Part shown: in pieces, positions 55,857 to 64,000 of the stretch
How the letters are laid out: the number at the start of each line of letters is the position of its first letter
How positions within the stretch are numbered: the stretch's first letter is position 1
Assembly (NCBI GenBank): GCA_017478485.1
Contig: JAFVDI010000020.1
Span: 1-64,000, forward strand
DNA from: Clostridiales bacterium
GTDB taxonomy: Bacteria; Bacillota; Clostridia; Saccharofermentanales; Saccharofermentanaceae
Length of the DNA stretch: 64,000 bases
Direction: 5' to 3'
The notes under the pieces: generated by a model
The model's input: only the letters and a program-made list of their open reading frames with translations
Told to the model about the DNA's origin: nothing
Database searches by the model: none
Position numbers and translations under genes: made by a program

Positions 55857-57455
55857 TTACTTCTTCAGCGAAGCCTTGACCAGACCCATGAAAAGCGGGT
55901 GGGGCTTGTTCGGGCGGGACTTGAACTCGGGGTGATACTGCACGCCGACGAAAAACGGGTGTGATGCGTATTCGACCGTCTCAACAAGCAGACCGTCGGG
56001 TGAGATGCCGCTGATCGTAAGACCTGCGGCGGTCAGCTCGGAACGGTAATCGTTGTTGAATTCATATCTGTGCCTGTGGCGCTCATTGATCGAAAGTGAG
56101 CCGTAGCACTCTTCCATCTTCGTGCCGGCCGTAATGCTGCAGGGGTAACTGCCGAGACGCAGTGTGCCGCCCTTTTCGACTTCGTCGCTCTGGCCTGGCA
56201 TGAAGTCGATGACCTTGTGCAAAGAGTCAGGATCGAACTCGTTGGAATTTGCGTCAGCATAACCCAAGAGATTGCGTGCTGCTTCGATGACGGCGATCTG
56301 CATGCCGAGGCAGATGCCGAGGTAGGGGACGCCCTCTTCGCGGCAGTACTGCGCGGTGAGGATCATGCCTTCGATTCCTCTTCCGCCGAAGCCGCCGGGG
56401 ACGATGACGCCGTCAACGCCGCATAGGATCTCATTGTAGTTATCTGCGTTTATTCCTTCCGAATCGATCCACTTGATGTTGACCGTGGCGTCATTGAAAT
56501 AACCTGCATGATGGAGGGCCTCAGCGACTGAAAGATAAGCGTCGTGGAGCTGTGTGTATTTGCCGACAAGGCCTATTGTCACGCTGTTTGATGGCGTGAT
56601 TATGCGGTTGATGAGCGATTCCCATTCGCTGAGATCCGGCGGAGGGCAGTCAAGGCCCAGTTCGCGGCAGACGATGTCTGACATGCCGGAACGCTCAAGC
56701 ATGAGGGGCGCCTCGTAGAGGATCGGGAGCGTGGTGTTCTCGATGACGCAGTCTTCCTTGACATTGCAGAAGTGCGCGATCTTTCCGAAGATGCTCATGT
56801 CCTCGATCTTTTCGTCGGTGCGCAGGACGATTATGTCAGGCGTGATGCCCATGCCCTGCAGCTCTTTTACGGAGTGCTGGGTGGGTTTGGTCTTGTGCTC
56901 GCCTGATGCTTTGAGATAAGGGAGGAGGCACACGTGGATGTAGAGGGAATTTTCGCGGCCGACCTCATTGCCGACCTGTCTGATCGCTTCGATGAAGGGC
57001 TGGCCCTCGATGTCACCGATAGTGCCGCCGACCTCCGTGATTACGACGTCTGCGCTGCTCTGGCGGCCGACGTTGTAGATGAATCTTTTGATCTCGTCAG
57101 TGACGTGGGGGATGATCTGAACCGTCGAACCCAGGTATTCGCCGCGGCGCTCTTTTGCGATTACGTTGGAGTACACTTTGCCGGTCGTGAGGTTCGAAAA
57201 CTTGTTTAAGTCCTCATCGATGAAACGCTCGTAGTGGCCCAGGTCGAGGTCGGTCTCGGCGCCGTCTTCGGTGACGTAGACTTCGCCGTGCTGGTAGGGG
57301 CTCATCGTGCCGGGATCCACGTTGATGTAAGGGTCGAGCTTCTGTGCCGCGACTTTGAGTCCGCGCATTTTAAGCAGTCTTCCGACGGAGGCTGCCGTGA
57401 TACCTTTTCCAAGGCCCGAAACAACACCTCCTGTAACAAAGATGTACTTGGTCAT
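55857..57455 (-). CDS. pyrG: CTP synthase
   Basis: 532 residues. N-terminal amidoligase domain ([41 protein letters not shown]) and C-terminal glutaminase ([18 protein letters not shown] with nucleophile Cys; YHPEF). Converts UTP to CTP with glutamine nitrogen. It is the third gene after the GS-like and ANTAR genes. Its Shine-Dalgarno AAGGAG is made of the last two sense codons of the ANTAR gene, so translation is tightly linked. Confidence 0.96.
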   Translation of the reverse strand: MTKYIFVTGGVVSGLGKGITAASVGRLLKMRGLKVAAQKLDPYINVDPGTMSPYQHGEVYVTEDGAETDLDLGHYERFIDEDLNKFSNLTTGKVYSNVIAKERRGEYLGSTVQIIPHVTDEIKRFIYNVGRQSSADVVITEVGGTIGDIEGQPFIEAIRQVGNEVGRENSLYIHVCLLPYLKASGEHKTKPTQHSVKELQGMGITPDIIVLRTDEKIEDMSIFGKIAHFCNVKEDCVIENTTLPILYEAPLMLERSGMSDIVCRELGLDCPPPDLSEWESLINRIITPSNSVTIGLVGKYTQLHDAYLSVAEALHHAGYFNDATVNIKWIDSEGINADNYNEILCGVDGVIVPGGFGGRGIEGMILTAQYCREEGVPYLGICLGMQIAVIEAARNLLGYADANSNEFDPDSLHKVIDFMPGQSDEVEKGGTLRLGSYPCSITAGTKMEECYGSLSINERHRHRYEFNNDYRSELTAAGLTISGISPDGLLVETVEYASHPFFVGVQYHPEFKSRPNKPHPLFMGLVKASLKK

Positions 57456-57460
57456 AGTGG

Positions 57461-58045
57461 TTACTCCTTGTATTTAGCTATAATTTCTTCAGCTATTTTG
57501 CGTTTGGTGCTGCGGGAGTTCATCGCTAGTTTTTCGAGGAACCGGTGAGCACTGTTTTCGTCCATATCTTCCTTTTCCATGAGGAGGAGCTTGGCGCGGT
57601 TTACGAGCTTGATCTCTTCGATCTTCTCCTCGAAAGACTGGGCCCTGATCTCCATCTTTTTGAGTCTCTGGCGTGTTGCGCAGATGAGCTTGAGCGACTG
57701 GGAAACTATCGCTTTGCTCGTCGGTTTGCTCAGAGTCAGAACGCCGTATTCCTCGGCCTTTGCGGAGATCTCGTCATATATGGCTGCGTCAAGGAAAAGG
57801 AGTACGCCGATACCTGTCTCGCTTGCTACGTCGACGGCAAGGTTGGCACCTCTTTCATCCTTAAGCGGCGCGTTAACGATCAAAAGATCGTAACTGATGT
57901 TGTCGAGCCTGCGCCGTGCCGCACCCGCGGAATTGACGACGTCAACCGGCCCGAATTCATTCGAGGGGAGAAGGGACAGGAGCACCTGGTCAAACTTCTC
58001 GTTTGACGATGCTATAAGAACGCTCATCTGCAGTTCTTTAGGCAT
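57461..58045 (-). CDS. ANTAR-domain response regulator (NitR-like antiterminator)
   Basis: 194 residues. An N-terminal receiver-like domain ([15 protein letters not shown]) lacks a clear phospho-acceptor Asp (the usual strand reads [11 protein letters not shown]), a coiled linker covers about 120-150, and a C-terminal ANTAR fold reads [41 protein letters not shown] in segments. ANTAR proteins bind paired RNA hairpins and prevent termination. NitR of solvent-forming clostridia sits beside glnA and gltAB, a close parallel. The degenerate receiver suggests control by protein contact, with the adjacent GS-like protein an obvious candidate. Confidence 0.88.
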   Translation of the reverse strand: MPKELQMSVLIASSNEKFDQVLLSLLPSNEFGPVDVVNSAGAARRRLDNISYDLLIVNAPLKDERGANLAVDVASETGIGVLLFLDAAIYDEISAKAEEYGVLTLSKPTSKAIVSQSLKLICATRQRLKKMEIRAQSFEEKIEEIKLVNRAKLLLMEKEDMDENSAHRFLEKLAMNSRSTKRKIAEEIIAKYKE

Positions 58046-58107
58046 ACCCGCTCCCCTTTCTGAATTGTTCTAACCGCTTTTGTTTGTGTGTATCAGTGCG
58101 AAAAAGA

Positions 58108-59289
58108 TCAGCCGCAGTAAGCTTCGATCAGTTCCTTGCTGAATACTTTGTTTACGAAATCGCTCTTGATGGCGAGTTTTTTCGCTTCGTTGAGAGTGCC
58201 CGGAAGACTGTCGATATTGGCGCCGGCAGTAGGCAGATCGTACTTGTTTTCGATGCCGTCGAGGCACTCGTAGATGATCATTGCCATCGCAAGATAAGGA
58301 TTTGCAAGAGCATCGGGTGAACGAAGCTGTGCATAGTGATGGCCCGAAGGACCTGCGGGCGGAATGCGCACGAGCTGGCCTCTGTTGTCGCCTGACCAGG
58401 ATACCGTGCTGGGCGCGCTGCCTTCGCCGAATCTCCTGTAGGACTGCTCGGAATTATTGAAGAAAACAGTCGTGCTGTGAATGTGCTTTAAGATGCCTGC
58501 GATCGCGTTGGGAAGGACCTGTTCGCCGGACCTTGCAGTTGCGAGGACATTGATGTGGAAGCCGTTGCCCGGAGCGCCGTCCAGAGGCTTCGGCGAAAAG
58601 TCAGCATAAAGGCCGTAGCGCGCTGCGATCGTCTTAACGACCGTGATGTAAGTTACTACGTTGTCGGCAGCCTTGAGCGCGTCATTGGATGCGAAGTCGA
58701 TCTGGTTCTGGCCGGGGCCTGCCTCGTGGTGCGAGTTGGTGGGAAGTATACCCATTCTTTCGAGCGTAAGGCAGATCTCACGTCTTACGTTTTCGCACTT
58801 GTCGAGAGGTGCGATGTCCATGTAGCCTGCGTTGTCGACAGGTGTTTTCGTGGGGTTGCCGTCCTCGTCAGTCTTGAAAAGATAGAATTCTATCCTTGAT
58901 CCGAAATTGAAATCGATGCCCTTCCTGGAAGCTATTTCCACTGCGTCTTTTAAGACCTTGCGCGTATCGATCGCGAAAGGTGTTCCGTCCTGCAGCGTGA
59001 TGTCGCAGAGCATCCTTATGACCTTGCCGTTTTCGGGGCGCCAGGGAAGAAGCGTGGTCGTTGAGATATCCGGATGAAGGAACAGATCCGGATAGACATT
59101 TTCACCGAAACCCGGAATGAGAGAAGCATTGATCGGGATGCCGTTCTTTACGGCTTCACCGAGCATATGCGGCATTATCGAGATATTCTTTCTGTTGCCG
59201 TGAACATCGCAGAAAGCAAGCCTGATGAACTTGATATCCTCTTCCTCGACGTACTGCATAAATTCGCTTAGCGAACAATCCATATCCAT
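58108..59289 (-). CDS. Glutamine synthetase-like protein, predicted catalytically inactive
   Basis: 393 residues, similar throughout to type I glutamine synthetase but about 50 shorter. Comparing with B. subtilis GlnA from memory, key residues differ: the DGSS loop is NASL (54-57), the metal Glu in GPE is Arg 132, QHE is QNQ (Gln 196), the flap Glu is Ser 291, and RVE is YAQ (319-321). Kept are Glu 134, Glu 189 (HHEAGPGQ), His 245 and Arg 303. At least three of six metal ligands plus the ammonium-site Asp and flap Glu are lost. Heads the operon with the ANTAR regulator and pyrG. It probably senses glutamine or nucleotide rather than making glutamine; a different ligase reaction is possible. 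Confidence 0.85.
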   Translation of the reverse strand: MDMDCSLSEFMQYVEEEDIKFIRLAFCDVHGNRKNISIMPHMLGEAVKNGIPINASLIPGFGENVYPDLFLHPDISTTTLLPWRPENGKVIRMLCDITLQDGTPFAIDTRKVLKDAVEIASRKGIDFNFGSRIEFYLFKTDEDGNPTKTPVDNAGYMDIAPLDKCENVRREICLTLERMGILPTNSHHEAGPGQNQIDFASNDALKAADNVVTYITVVKTIAARYGLYADFSPKPLDGAPGNGFHINVLATARSGEQVLPNAIAGILKHIHSTTVFFNNSEQSYRRFGEGSAPSTVSWSGDNRGQLVRIPPAGPSGHHYAQLRSPDALANPYLAMAMIIYECLDGIENKYDLPTAGANIDSLPGTLNEAKKLAIKSDFVNKVFSKELIEAYCG

Positions 59290-59300
59290 ACCTCCACACG

Positions 59301-59401
59301 CTTAAAAAAGAAAGGGGCGCCATTCAGTACACCATCAGATGCACTGAATGAACGCCCTTGTTCATGCCGTAAATTTTGCCACTCAGATCATTTGTTGTCA
59401 A
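59301..59401 (-). promoter_or_regulatory. Promoter and hairpin leader of the GS-like/ANTAR/pyrG operon
   Basis: Minus-strand TTGACA (59396-59401), 17-base spacer, CAAAAT (59373-59378). About nine bases after the start is a long stem: GGGCG/CGCCC around CATTCAGT/ACTGAATG (59315-59357), followed by a T-run, all before the ribosome site. An attenuator-like arrangement. Confidence 0.7.
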
Positions 59402-59528
59402 TGAAAAATTCCGCAGCTGCTGATATTTTTTGCGTGCAAATTAAATAATCAGTGATGTGAATTTTGTGAGCGGATTTCCGCACAAGCGCAGCGCGGAGGA
59501 CCTTAGCAAACAAATTTCAAATCGCGTC

Positions 59529-59622
59529 TTGACAGCTGATTTTTCGAGGTGTATTCTGACGCCATAAATCGAAGACAAACGGCAAAGACGCCATGAACCA
59601 CTGGGTTCGTGGCGTCTTTTTT
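59529..59622 (+). promoter_or_regulatory. glnN promoter and attenuator-like leader
   Basis: TTGACA (59529-59534), 17-base spacer, TATTCT (59552-59557). About 20 bases after the start AAAGACGCCA/TGGCGTCTTT (59584-59619) encloses GAACC-ACTG-GGTTC and runs into six T. The gene starts 32 bases later with AAGGAG. Confidence 0.72.
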
Positions 59623-59653
59623 GTTTTCAAAAACTATTTAAGGAGAACGGTTT

Positions 59654-61741
59654 ATGAGAACGGTAGAAGAGTATTTTGGTGAGAACGTCTTTAATGAATC
59701 CGTGATGAAGTCCAGACTCCCCAAGGAAGCCTACAAGGCTGTTAAGGAAGCCATCGATCACGGCAAGAGATTGACACCCGAGGTAGCCGGCGTCATTGCA
59801 AACGAGATGAAGCAGTGGGCTGTCGAAAAGGGCGCAACACACTATACACATTGGTTCCAGCCTCTTACGGGGATCACTGCAGAGAAGCACGACAGCTTCA
59901 TCGCACCTCAGGATGACGGCAAGGTGATAATGCATTTTTCGGGCAAGGAACTTATCCAGGGCGAGCCTGATGCATCCTCTTTCCCGTCAGGCGGCATCCG
60001 CGCGACTTTCGAGGCAAGAGGATATACCGCATGGGATCCTACTTCTTTTGCATTCATCAAGGACGGCGTGCTCTGCATCCCGACTGCTTTCTGCTCATAT
60101 AACGGCGAGGCGCTCGACAAGAAGACTCCGCTCCTGCGTTCGATGGAAGCCATCAACAAGCAGGCTCTGCGCATCATGAAGATCTTCGGCAAGGACGATG
60201 TCACATCGATCCGCACCACCGTCGGACCCGAGCAGGAATACTTCCTTATCGACAAGAAGATGTACGATCAGCGAAAAGATCTCATCTACACCGGCAGGAC
60301 TCTTTTCGGTGCTCTTCCTCCGAAGGGCCAGCAGATGGAAGATCACTATTTCGGTGTAATCAAGCCGCGCGTTCAGGCTTTCATGAAGGACTTGAACGAA
60401 GAACTCTGGAAGCTCGGGATCCTTGCAACGACAGAGCATAACGAGGTTGCCCCCGCACAGCATGAGCTCGCGCCTATCTTCACAACGACTAACATCGCAG
60501 CCGATCACAACCAGCTGACGATGGAGATAATGCAGAAAGTCGCAAGAAAGCACGACCTCGTATGCCTCCTGCACGAAAAGCCTTTCGAGGGCGTCAACGG
60601 TTCGGGAAAACACAACAACTGGTCCATCTCGACCGATACGGGAATCAATCTCCTCGATCCGGGTGACACACCCCGCGCCAACGCTTCGTTCCTGCTCTTC
60701 CTGACAGCAGTCATTTCCGCTGTTGATACATATCAGGATCTGCTCAGACTTTCAGTCGCTTCCGCAGGCAACGATCACCGCTTAGGCGCCAACGAGGCAC
60801 CTCCGGCGATCATCTCGATCTTCCTCGGTTCCGAGCTCACAGAGATCCTCGATTCCATCGTCGAAGACCGTCCTTACGGCTCAAAGGAAAAGGAGATCAT
60901 GAAGATCGGCGTACACGTTCTGCCCAGATTCCCCAAGGATACGACAGATCGCAACAGGACCAGCCCGTTCGCATTCACAGGCAACAAGTTCGAGTTCAGG
61001 ATGTTGGGTTCCGCAGCTTCGATCGCAATGGCAAATACCGTCCTCAACGCAGCAGTCGCTGAAGTTCTTTCACAGTTTGCAGACAAGCTCGAGGGCGTAT
61101 CCGATTTCGAGAGCGCGCTGCATGACCTCATCAAGTCTGAGATCACCGCGCACAAGAGGATCCTTTTCAATGGCAACGGCTACGATGATTCATGGGTAGC
61201 CGAGGCAGAGAAGAGAGGTCTTTCCAACTACAAGACTCTGCCCGACGCGGTCAAGCATTATCTTGATCCGAAGAACGTCGAGCTCCTCACAAAGCACAAC
61301 GTTTACTCCGAAGTCGAGATGAACTCACGTCACGAGATCTTCCTCGAAAAGTACTGCAAGCTCCTCAACATCGAGTACCAGACAATGTCCGTCATGGCTA
61401 AGCAGGACATCCTCCCGGCAGTCTCCGCATATTCCGCAGAGCTCGCATCCGGCATCGCCGCGATCGAATCCGCAGGCGGATCTGCAGACTTCGAAAAGGA
61501 GACCTTTGCTGAGATCACTGCCGACATGAACGCTGCAAATAAGTCACTCAAGGCTTTGAACAAGCTTATCGCAGAATTTGGCGCGATCGACGATTACGAA
61601 GTTCTTGCAGACAAGATCAAAGACGAGATGATCCCCGCAATGGATGCCCTCCGTGCAAACTGCGACAAATTGGAGCTTGAGACCGCAGCAGAGTACTGGC
61701 CGTTCCCGACTTACGGCGAGCTGCTTTTCGGAGTCAGGTAA
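59654..61741 (+). CDS. glnN: Glutamine synthetase type III
   Basis: 695 residues, normal GSIII size. Catalytic residues are intact: [10 protein letters not shown] (two metal Glu), [15 protein letters not shown] (two more), GSGKHNNWS (His) and [18 protein letters not shown] (Arg and Glu). Makes glutamine from glutamate and ammonia with ATP. Because the GlnA-like protein upstream has lost these residues, this is probably the working enzyme in the island. Divergent from the GS-like operon with its own hairpin leader. Confidence 0.97.
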   Translation: MRTVEEYFGENVFNESVMKSRLPKEAYKAVKEAIDHGKRLTPEVAGVIANEMKQWAVEKGATHYTHWFQPLTGITAEKHDSFIAPQDDGKVIMHFSGKELIQGEPDASSFPSGGIRATFEARGYTAWDPTSFAFIKDGVLCIPTAFCSYNGEALDKKTPLLRSMEAINKQALRIMKIFGKDDVTSIRTTVGPEQEYFLIDKKMYDQRKDLIYTGRTLFGALPPKGQQMEDHYFGVIKPRVQAFMKDLNEELWKLGILATTEHNEVAPAQHELAPIFTTTNIAADHNQLTMEIMQKVARKHDLVCLLHEKPFEGVNGSGKHNNWSISTDTGINLLDPGDTPRANASFLLFLTAVISAVDTYQDLLRLSVASAGNDHRLGANEAPPAIISIFLGSELTEILDSIVEDRPYGSKEKEIMKIGVHVLPRFPKDTTDRNRTSPFAFTGNKFEFRMLGSAASIAMANTVLNAAVAEVLSQFADKLEGVSDFESALHDLIKSEITAHKRILFNGNGYDDSWVAEAEKRGLSNYKTLPDAVKHYLDPKNVELLTKHNVYSEVEMNSRHEIFLEKYCKLLNIEYQTMSVMAKQDILPAVSAYSAELASGIAAIESAGGSADFEKETFAEITADMNAANKSLKALNKLIAEFGAIDDYEVLADKIKDEMIPAMDALRANCDKLELETAAEYWPFPTYGELLFGVR

Positions 61742-61942
61742 TCTTTTAAAACGCCCGTTCCATACCGCTTTTGGGGGCCTGTTTCCTTCGGGGAGCAGGT
61801 CCTCTTTAATCGTGATGCTCGGTATGTTTGCTCACAAAGCAACATTACTCCTGCAGGCGATTCACGAAAAATGACACGAATATGTGCTATTTCGTGACGG
61901 AAATCGTGAATGCGGAACTTACCTGCCGTTATGGAAATGCTT

Positions 61943-61948
61943 TATAAT
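61943..61948 (+). promoter_or_regulatory. -10 promoter element
   Basis: TATAAT 35 bases before the DUF3737-like gene; -35 unclear. The rest of the 240-base gap after glnN shows nothing else I can support. Confidence 0.4.
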
Positions 61949-61982
61949 CTGAAAAGATCACCAAAAGCAAGAAGGAACGGAC

Positions 61983-62819
61983 ATGGAAACCATTACAGAT
62001 CAGACATTTGATGAGGAAAGAGCGCTTTACGGGAGCGTTGACGTTACGGCAGTAAGGTGCCGTTTTGACGGTCCGGCGGACGGCGAGAGCGCGTTCAAGG
62101 AGAGCCGTGACATCACCGCGAAGGATTGTTATTTCAATCTGAGATATCCGTTCTGGCACGACATAAACCTTCATGTCGACAAGTGCGAAATGACTGAGCT
62201 CTGCCGCGCGGCGATCTGGTATTCGACCAATGTGGAGGTCACCAATACAAAGATGCACGGCATCAAAGCGCTTCGTGAGTGCAGCGATGTGAAGATCACG
62301 GATTGCGACATCGTATCGCCCGAGTTCGGCTGGTCGGTGAGTGACCTTACGGTCAAGGATTCCAGCGTTGAGAGTGAGTATGCTTTCATGCGGTCGGACC
62401 ATCTGTTTTTCGACCACATGAAGCTCAAGGGAAAATATTCTTTCCAGTACATTTCCGATTCTGTTTTCACCAACTGCGAGTTCGATACGAAGGACGCGTT
62501 CTGGCACGCGAAAAACGTTGTTGTCAGGGACAGCGTGGTCAAGGGCGAGTACCTTGCGTGGTACTGTGAGAATGTTGTTTTCGAGAACTGTAAGATTACA
62601 GGCACTCAGCCGCTCTGCTACTGCAAGGACTTAAAGCTCATCAACTGCAGGATGGAGGGCTGCGACCTCTCGTTCGAAAAGTCGGACGTTGAGGCGGAGG
62701 TCAAGTCAGCCGTAGACAGCATAAAGAACCCCCGGAGCGGAAAGATCGTCTGCGAGGGCGTTGGCGAGATAATCATGAACGATCCGGAAGCAAAGGGCGA
62801 GATCGTTATCAGGAAATAA
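61983..62819 (+). CDS. DUF3737-family beta-helix protein
   Basis: 278 residues made of short repeats with alternating hydrophobic and charged strands (DVKITDCDIVSPEF, DLTVKDSSVESEYAF, NVVVRDSVVKGEYLAW, NVVFENCKITG), a right-handed beta-helix. Matches DUF3737, found in many gut bacteria. It begins with ITDQTFDEERALYG, typical of the family. No signal peptide; cytosolic, function unknown. Converges with the phosphatase gene eight bases away. Confidence 0.8.
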   Translation: METITDQTFDEERALYGSVDVTAVRCRFDGPADGESAFKESRDITAKDCYFNLRYPFWHDINLHVDKCEMTELCRAAIWYSTNVEVTNTKMHGIKALRECSDVKITDCDIVSPEFGWSVSDLTVKDSSVESEYAFMRSDHLFFDHMKLKGKYSFQYISDSVFTNCEFDTKDAFWHAKNVVVRDSVVKGEYLAWYCENVVFENCKITGTQPLCYCKDLKLINCRMEGCDLSFEKSDVEAEVKSAVDSIKNPRSGKIVCEGVGEIIMNDPEAKGEIVIRK

Positions 62820-62827
62820 CTGTTTTT

Positions 62828-63640
62828 TTACGCTGCCTGTTCCAGCATTTTGGCGCGGAAGGCTTCTATGTCTTTGATGTCGATCCCGAGATCGGTCAAA
62901 AGGTTTGTGCACTTCTCTTCAAACGTATCGCCTTCGAATCCATTTTCGATATATAAGATGAGTTCCTTGAATTTTTTGCCGTCCGTGCCTTTGCCGTATC
63001 TCCGTTCGCCAATGGGCGAATAGGAAGTCAGTTCGTAATCTTGTATCACCTGATCTTTAGTAACGCCCAGTGCGCCTTCTAACAGAGCGATAACGGTTCC
63101 GGTGCGGTCGGCACCGCCCCAGCAGTGAACATAAACGGGCTTGTCTTCAAGGACGCTTGTGATGATCTTTGACAGAGCCTCCTTGTACAGCGCTTTGTTT
63201 TCTTTGACGCCCATGTAGGAAGCTATCGAATACCGGTTGTATTCGGCGAAACCCTTTATCGGATAGTCTGCATTGGCAACTTCGCTTGAGCCGCGCAGAT
63301 CCACTTCGGTCTTTATGCTTTCGGACTTGAGCTGCTTTATTCCCTTGGCTGTGATATGTGTTGAATGGATGCCGTCGAGCTCGCCGCCCCTGATGATCAG
63401 GCCATATCTGACACGTTTGCCGTCTGTGGTCGTCCAGCCGCCGATATCCCTGACATTGTTGACTCCGCTGATCTTGAGGATCCTGATCTGTCTGCCCGAA
63501 TATGCCTCACGGGGAATGTCTGCCACGCGTGACGGCCTGCCGAGATACAAAACATAGAGGAAGGCCGAGCATGCGAAAAGAAAGACTGCCAGAAGCAGAA
63601 TGATCCTTAAGTTCTTTTTGCCGGTTTTATCGTGTGACAT
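62828..63640 (-). CDS. Membrane-anchored tyrosine-protein phosphatase
   Basis: 270 residues. N-terminal helix (ILLLAVFLFACSAFLYVLYL, about 14-33), then a Y_phosphatase3-type domain: NVRDIGGWTTTDGKRVRYGLIIRGGEL and the P-loop VHCWGGADRTG (Cys-x5-Arg). Similar to secreted or anchored dual phosphatases of Firmicutes, some acting on phosphoinositides or host proteins. There is no Shine-Dalgarno, and the promoter (63647-63675) puts the transcript start at the ATG. Confidence 0.85.
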   Translation of the reverse strand: MSHDKTGKKNLRIILLLAVFLFACSAFLYVLYLGRPSRVADIPREAYSGRQIRILKISGVNNVRDIGGWTTTDGKRVRYGLIIRGGELDGIHSTHITAKGIKQLKSESIKTEVDLRGSSEVANADYPIKGFAEYNRYSIASYMGVKENKALYKEALSKIITSVLEDKPVYVHCWGGADRTGTVIALLEGALGVTKDQVIQDYELTSYSPIGERRYGKGTDGKKFKELILYIENGFEGDTFEEKCTNLLTDLGIDIKDIEAFRAKMLEQAA

Positions 63641-63646
63641 GAGATA

Positions 63647-63675
63647 TATTTAGCAAACTGTATGCTGCAAGTCAA
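63647..63675 (-). promoter_or_regulatory. Promoter giving a leaderless phosphatase mRNA
   Basis: Minus-strand TTGACT (63670-63675), 17-base spacer, TAAATA (63647-63652); only six bases separate the -10 from the ATG. Confidence 0.55.
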
Positions 63676-63755
63676 TGAAAGGCAACCCCTGATTAAACTG
63701 GTACGATAACTCCTTAAATGTTATAAATAAAGAACAAAAATAAGGAGATCCGGGA

Positions 63756-64000
63756 GTGACACTTAAGCAGGACAAGATCACAGACGTTTTATACAAGCAT
63801 CCGTTCAGCATTTCGGCGATGCTCGTGTTTGTCGTGCTCATCTGCACGGGAATGCAGATAGACAACAACTACGCGTGTTGTGCGGTCATGGTACTCGGAT
63901 ATTTGCTCGTTTCCGGATACGGGATTTATTTAAGACAGACCAAAAAGCTTACGGATGAGGCATTGATCGTTCTGATCTTTGCGCTGGGTTTTGTCTTAAG
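63756..64000 (+). CDS. Membrane protein, N-terminal part (runs off window)
   Basis: 81 codons from a GTG with AAGGAG eight bases upstream. Three hydrophobic helices. The last segment, TDEALIVLIFALGFVLR, resembles the first conserved helix of clostridial ArnT/PMT-like GT-C glycosyltransferases. Family is a guess from this short part; TATAAA with an upstream TG near 63720 may be its promoter. Confidence 0.5.
   Translation, partial: MTLKQDKITDVLYKHPFSISAMLVFVVLICTGMQIDNNYACCAVMVLGYLLVSGYGIYLRQTKKLTDEALIVLIFALGFVL

Overview
The window looks like chromosomal DNA from an anaerobic, low-to-mid GC Firmicute of the class Clostridia, probably a gut or rumen lineage. The evidence is a type III glutamine synthetase, an ANTAR nitrogen regulator beside a GlnA-like gene, many Thr-rich lipoproteins, CPBP proteases, a MoxR/DUF58 operon, VanR/VanS-like two-component pairs and strong Shine-Dalgarno sites. 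I could not resolve the genus. I see no rRNA, tRNA, CRISPR array, phage or transposase gene.

1-17.6 kb is an accessory patchwork: methyltransferases, EamA and MFS transporters, three TetR regulators each with a readable palindromic operator, lipoproteins, a MerR-methyltransferase fusion, esterases and CPBP proteases. 17.9-27.2 kb holds two adjacent OmpR-type two-component systems followed by four tandem paralogous lipoproteins. Four-fold 11-bp ACACA direct repeats at a fixed distance from the -10 link the second response regulator gene to two of the lipoprotein promoters, so this looks like one regulon. 27.3-41.7 kb holds a PrsA/SurA-like membrane protein, a DNA glycosylase, a GT-C-like membrane protein and a GT2 enzyme, MoxR-DUF58-membrane protein, a zinc-ribbon membrane protein, a hybrid histidine kinase, a double-cystatin lipoprotein, and a PD-(D/E)XK protein preceded by a 74-bp hairpin repeat array.

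42-61.7 kb is a nitrogen and glutamine-use island. It contains an Amt ammonium channel fused to a PII protein; an operon gltB-gltD-carA-carB in which carB is fused in frame to a complete dapF; a divergent operon of a glutamine-synthetase-like protein that has lost most catalytic residues, an ANTAR regulator and pyrG; and glnN (GSIII), which keeps its catalytic residues. All four promoters have TTGACA -35 boxes and a terminator-like hairpin at or just after the predicted start of transcription. This suggests shared attenuation, plausibly by the ANTAR protein. 61.9-64 kb has a DUF3737 beta-helix protein, a tyrosine phosphatase on an apparently leaderless mRNA, and the start of a membrane protein.

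The strongest candidates for something undescribed are the GS-like pseudoenzyme plus ANTAR plus hairpin-leader circuit; the CarB-DapF fusion; a family of six four-arm palindromic repeats (10.1, 15.2, 44.1 and 55.7 kb) whose arms covary, four of them forming 124-bp doublets that flank the glt-car operon; and the nuclease-like gene with its hairpin array.
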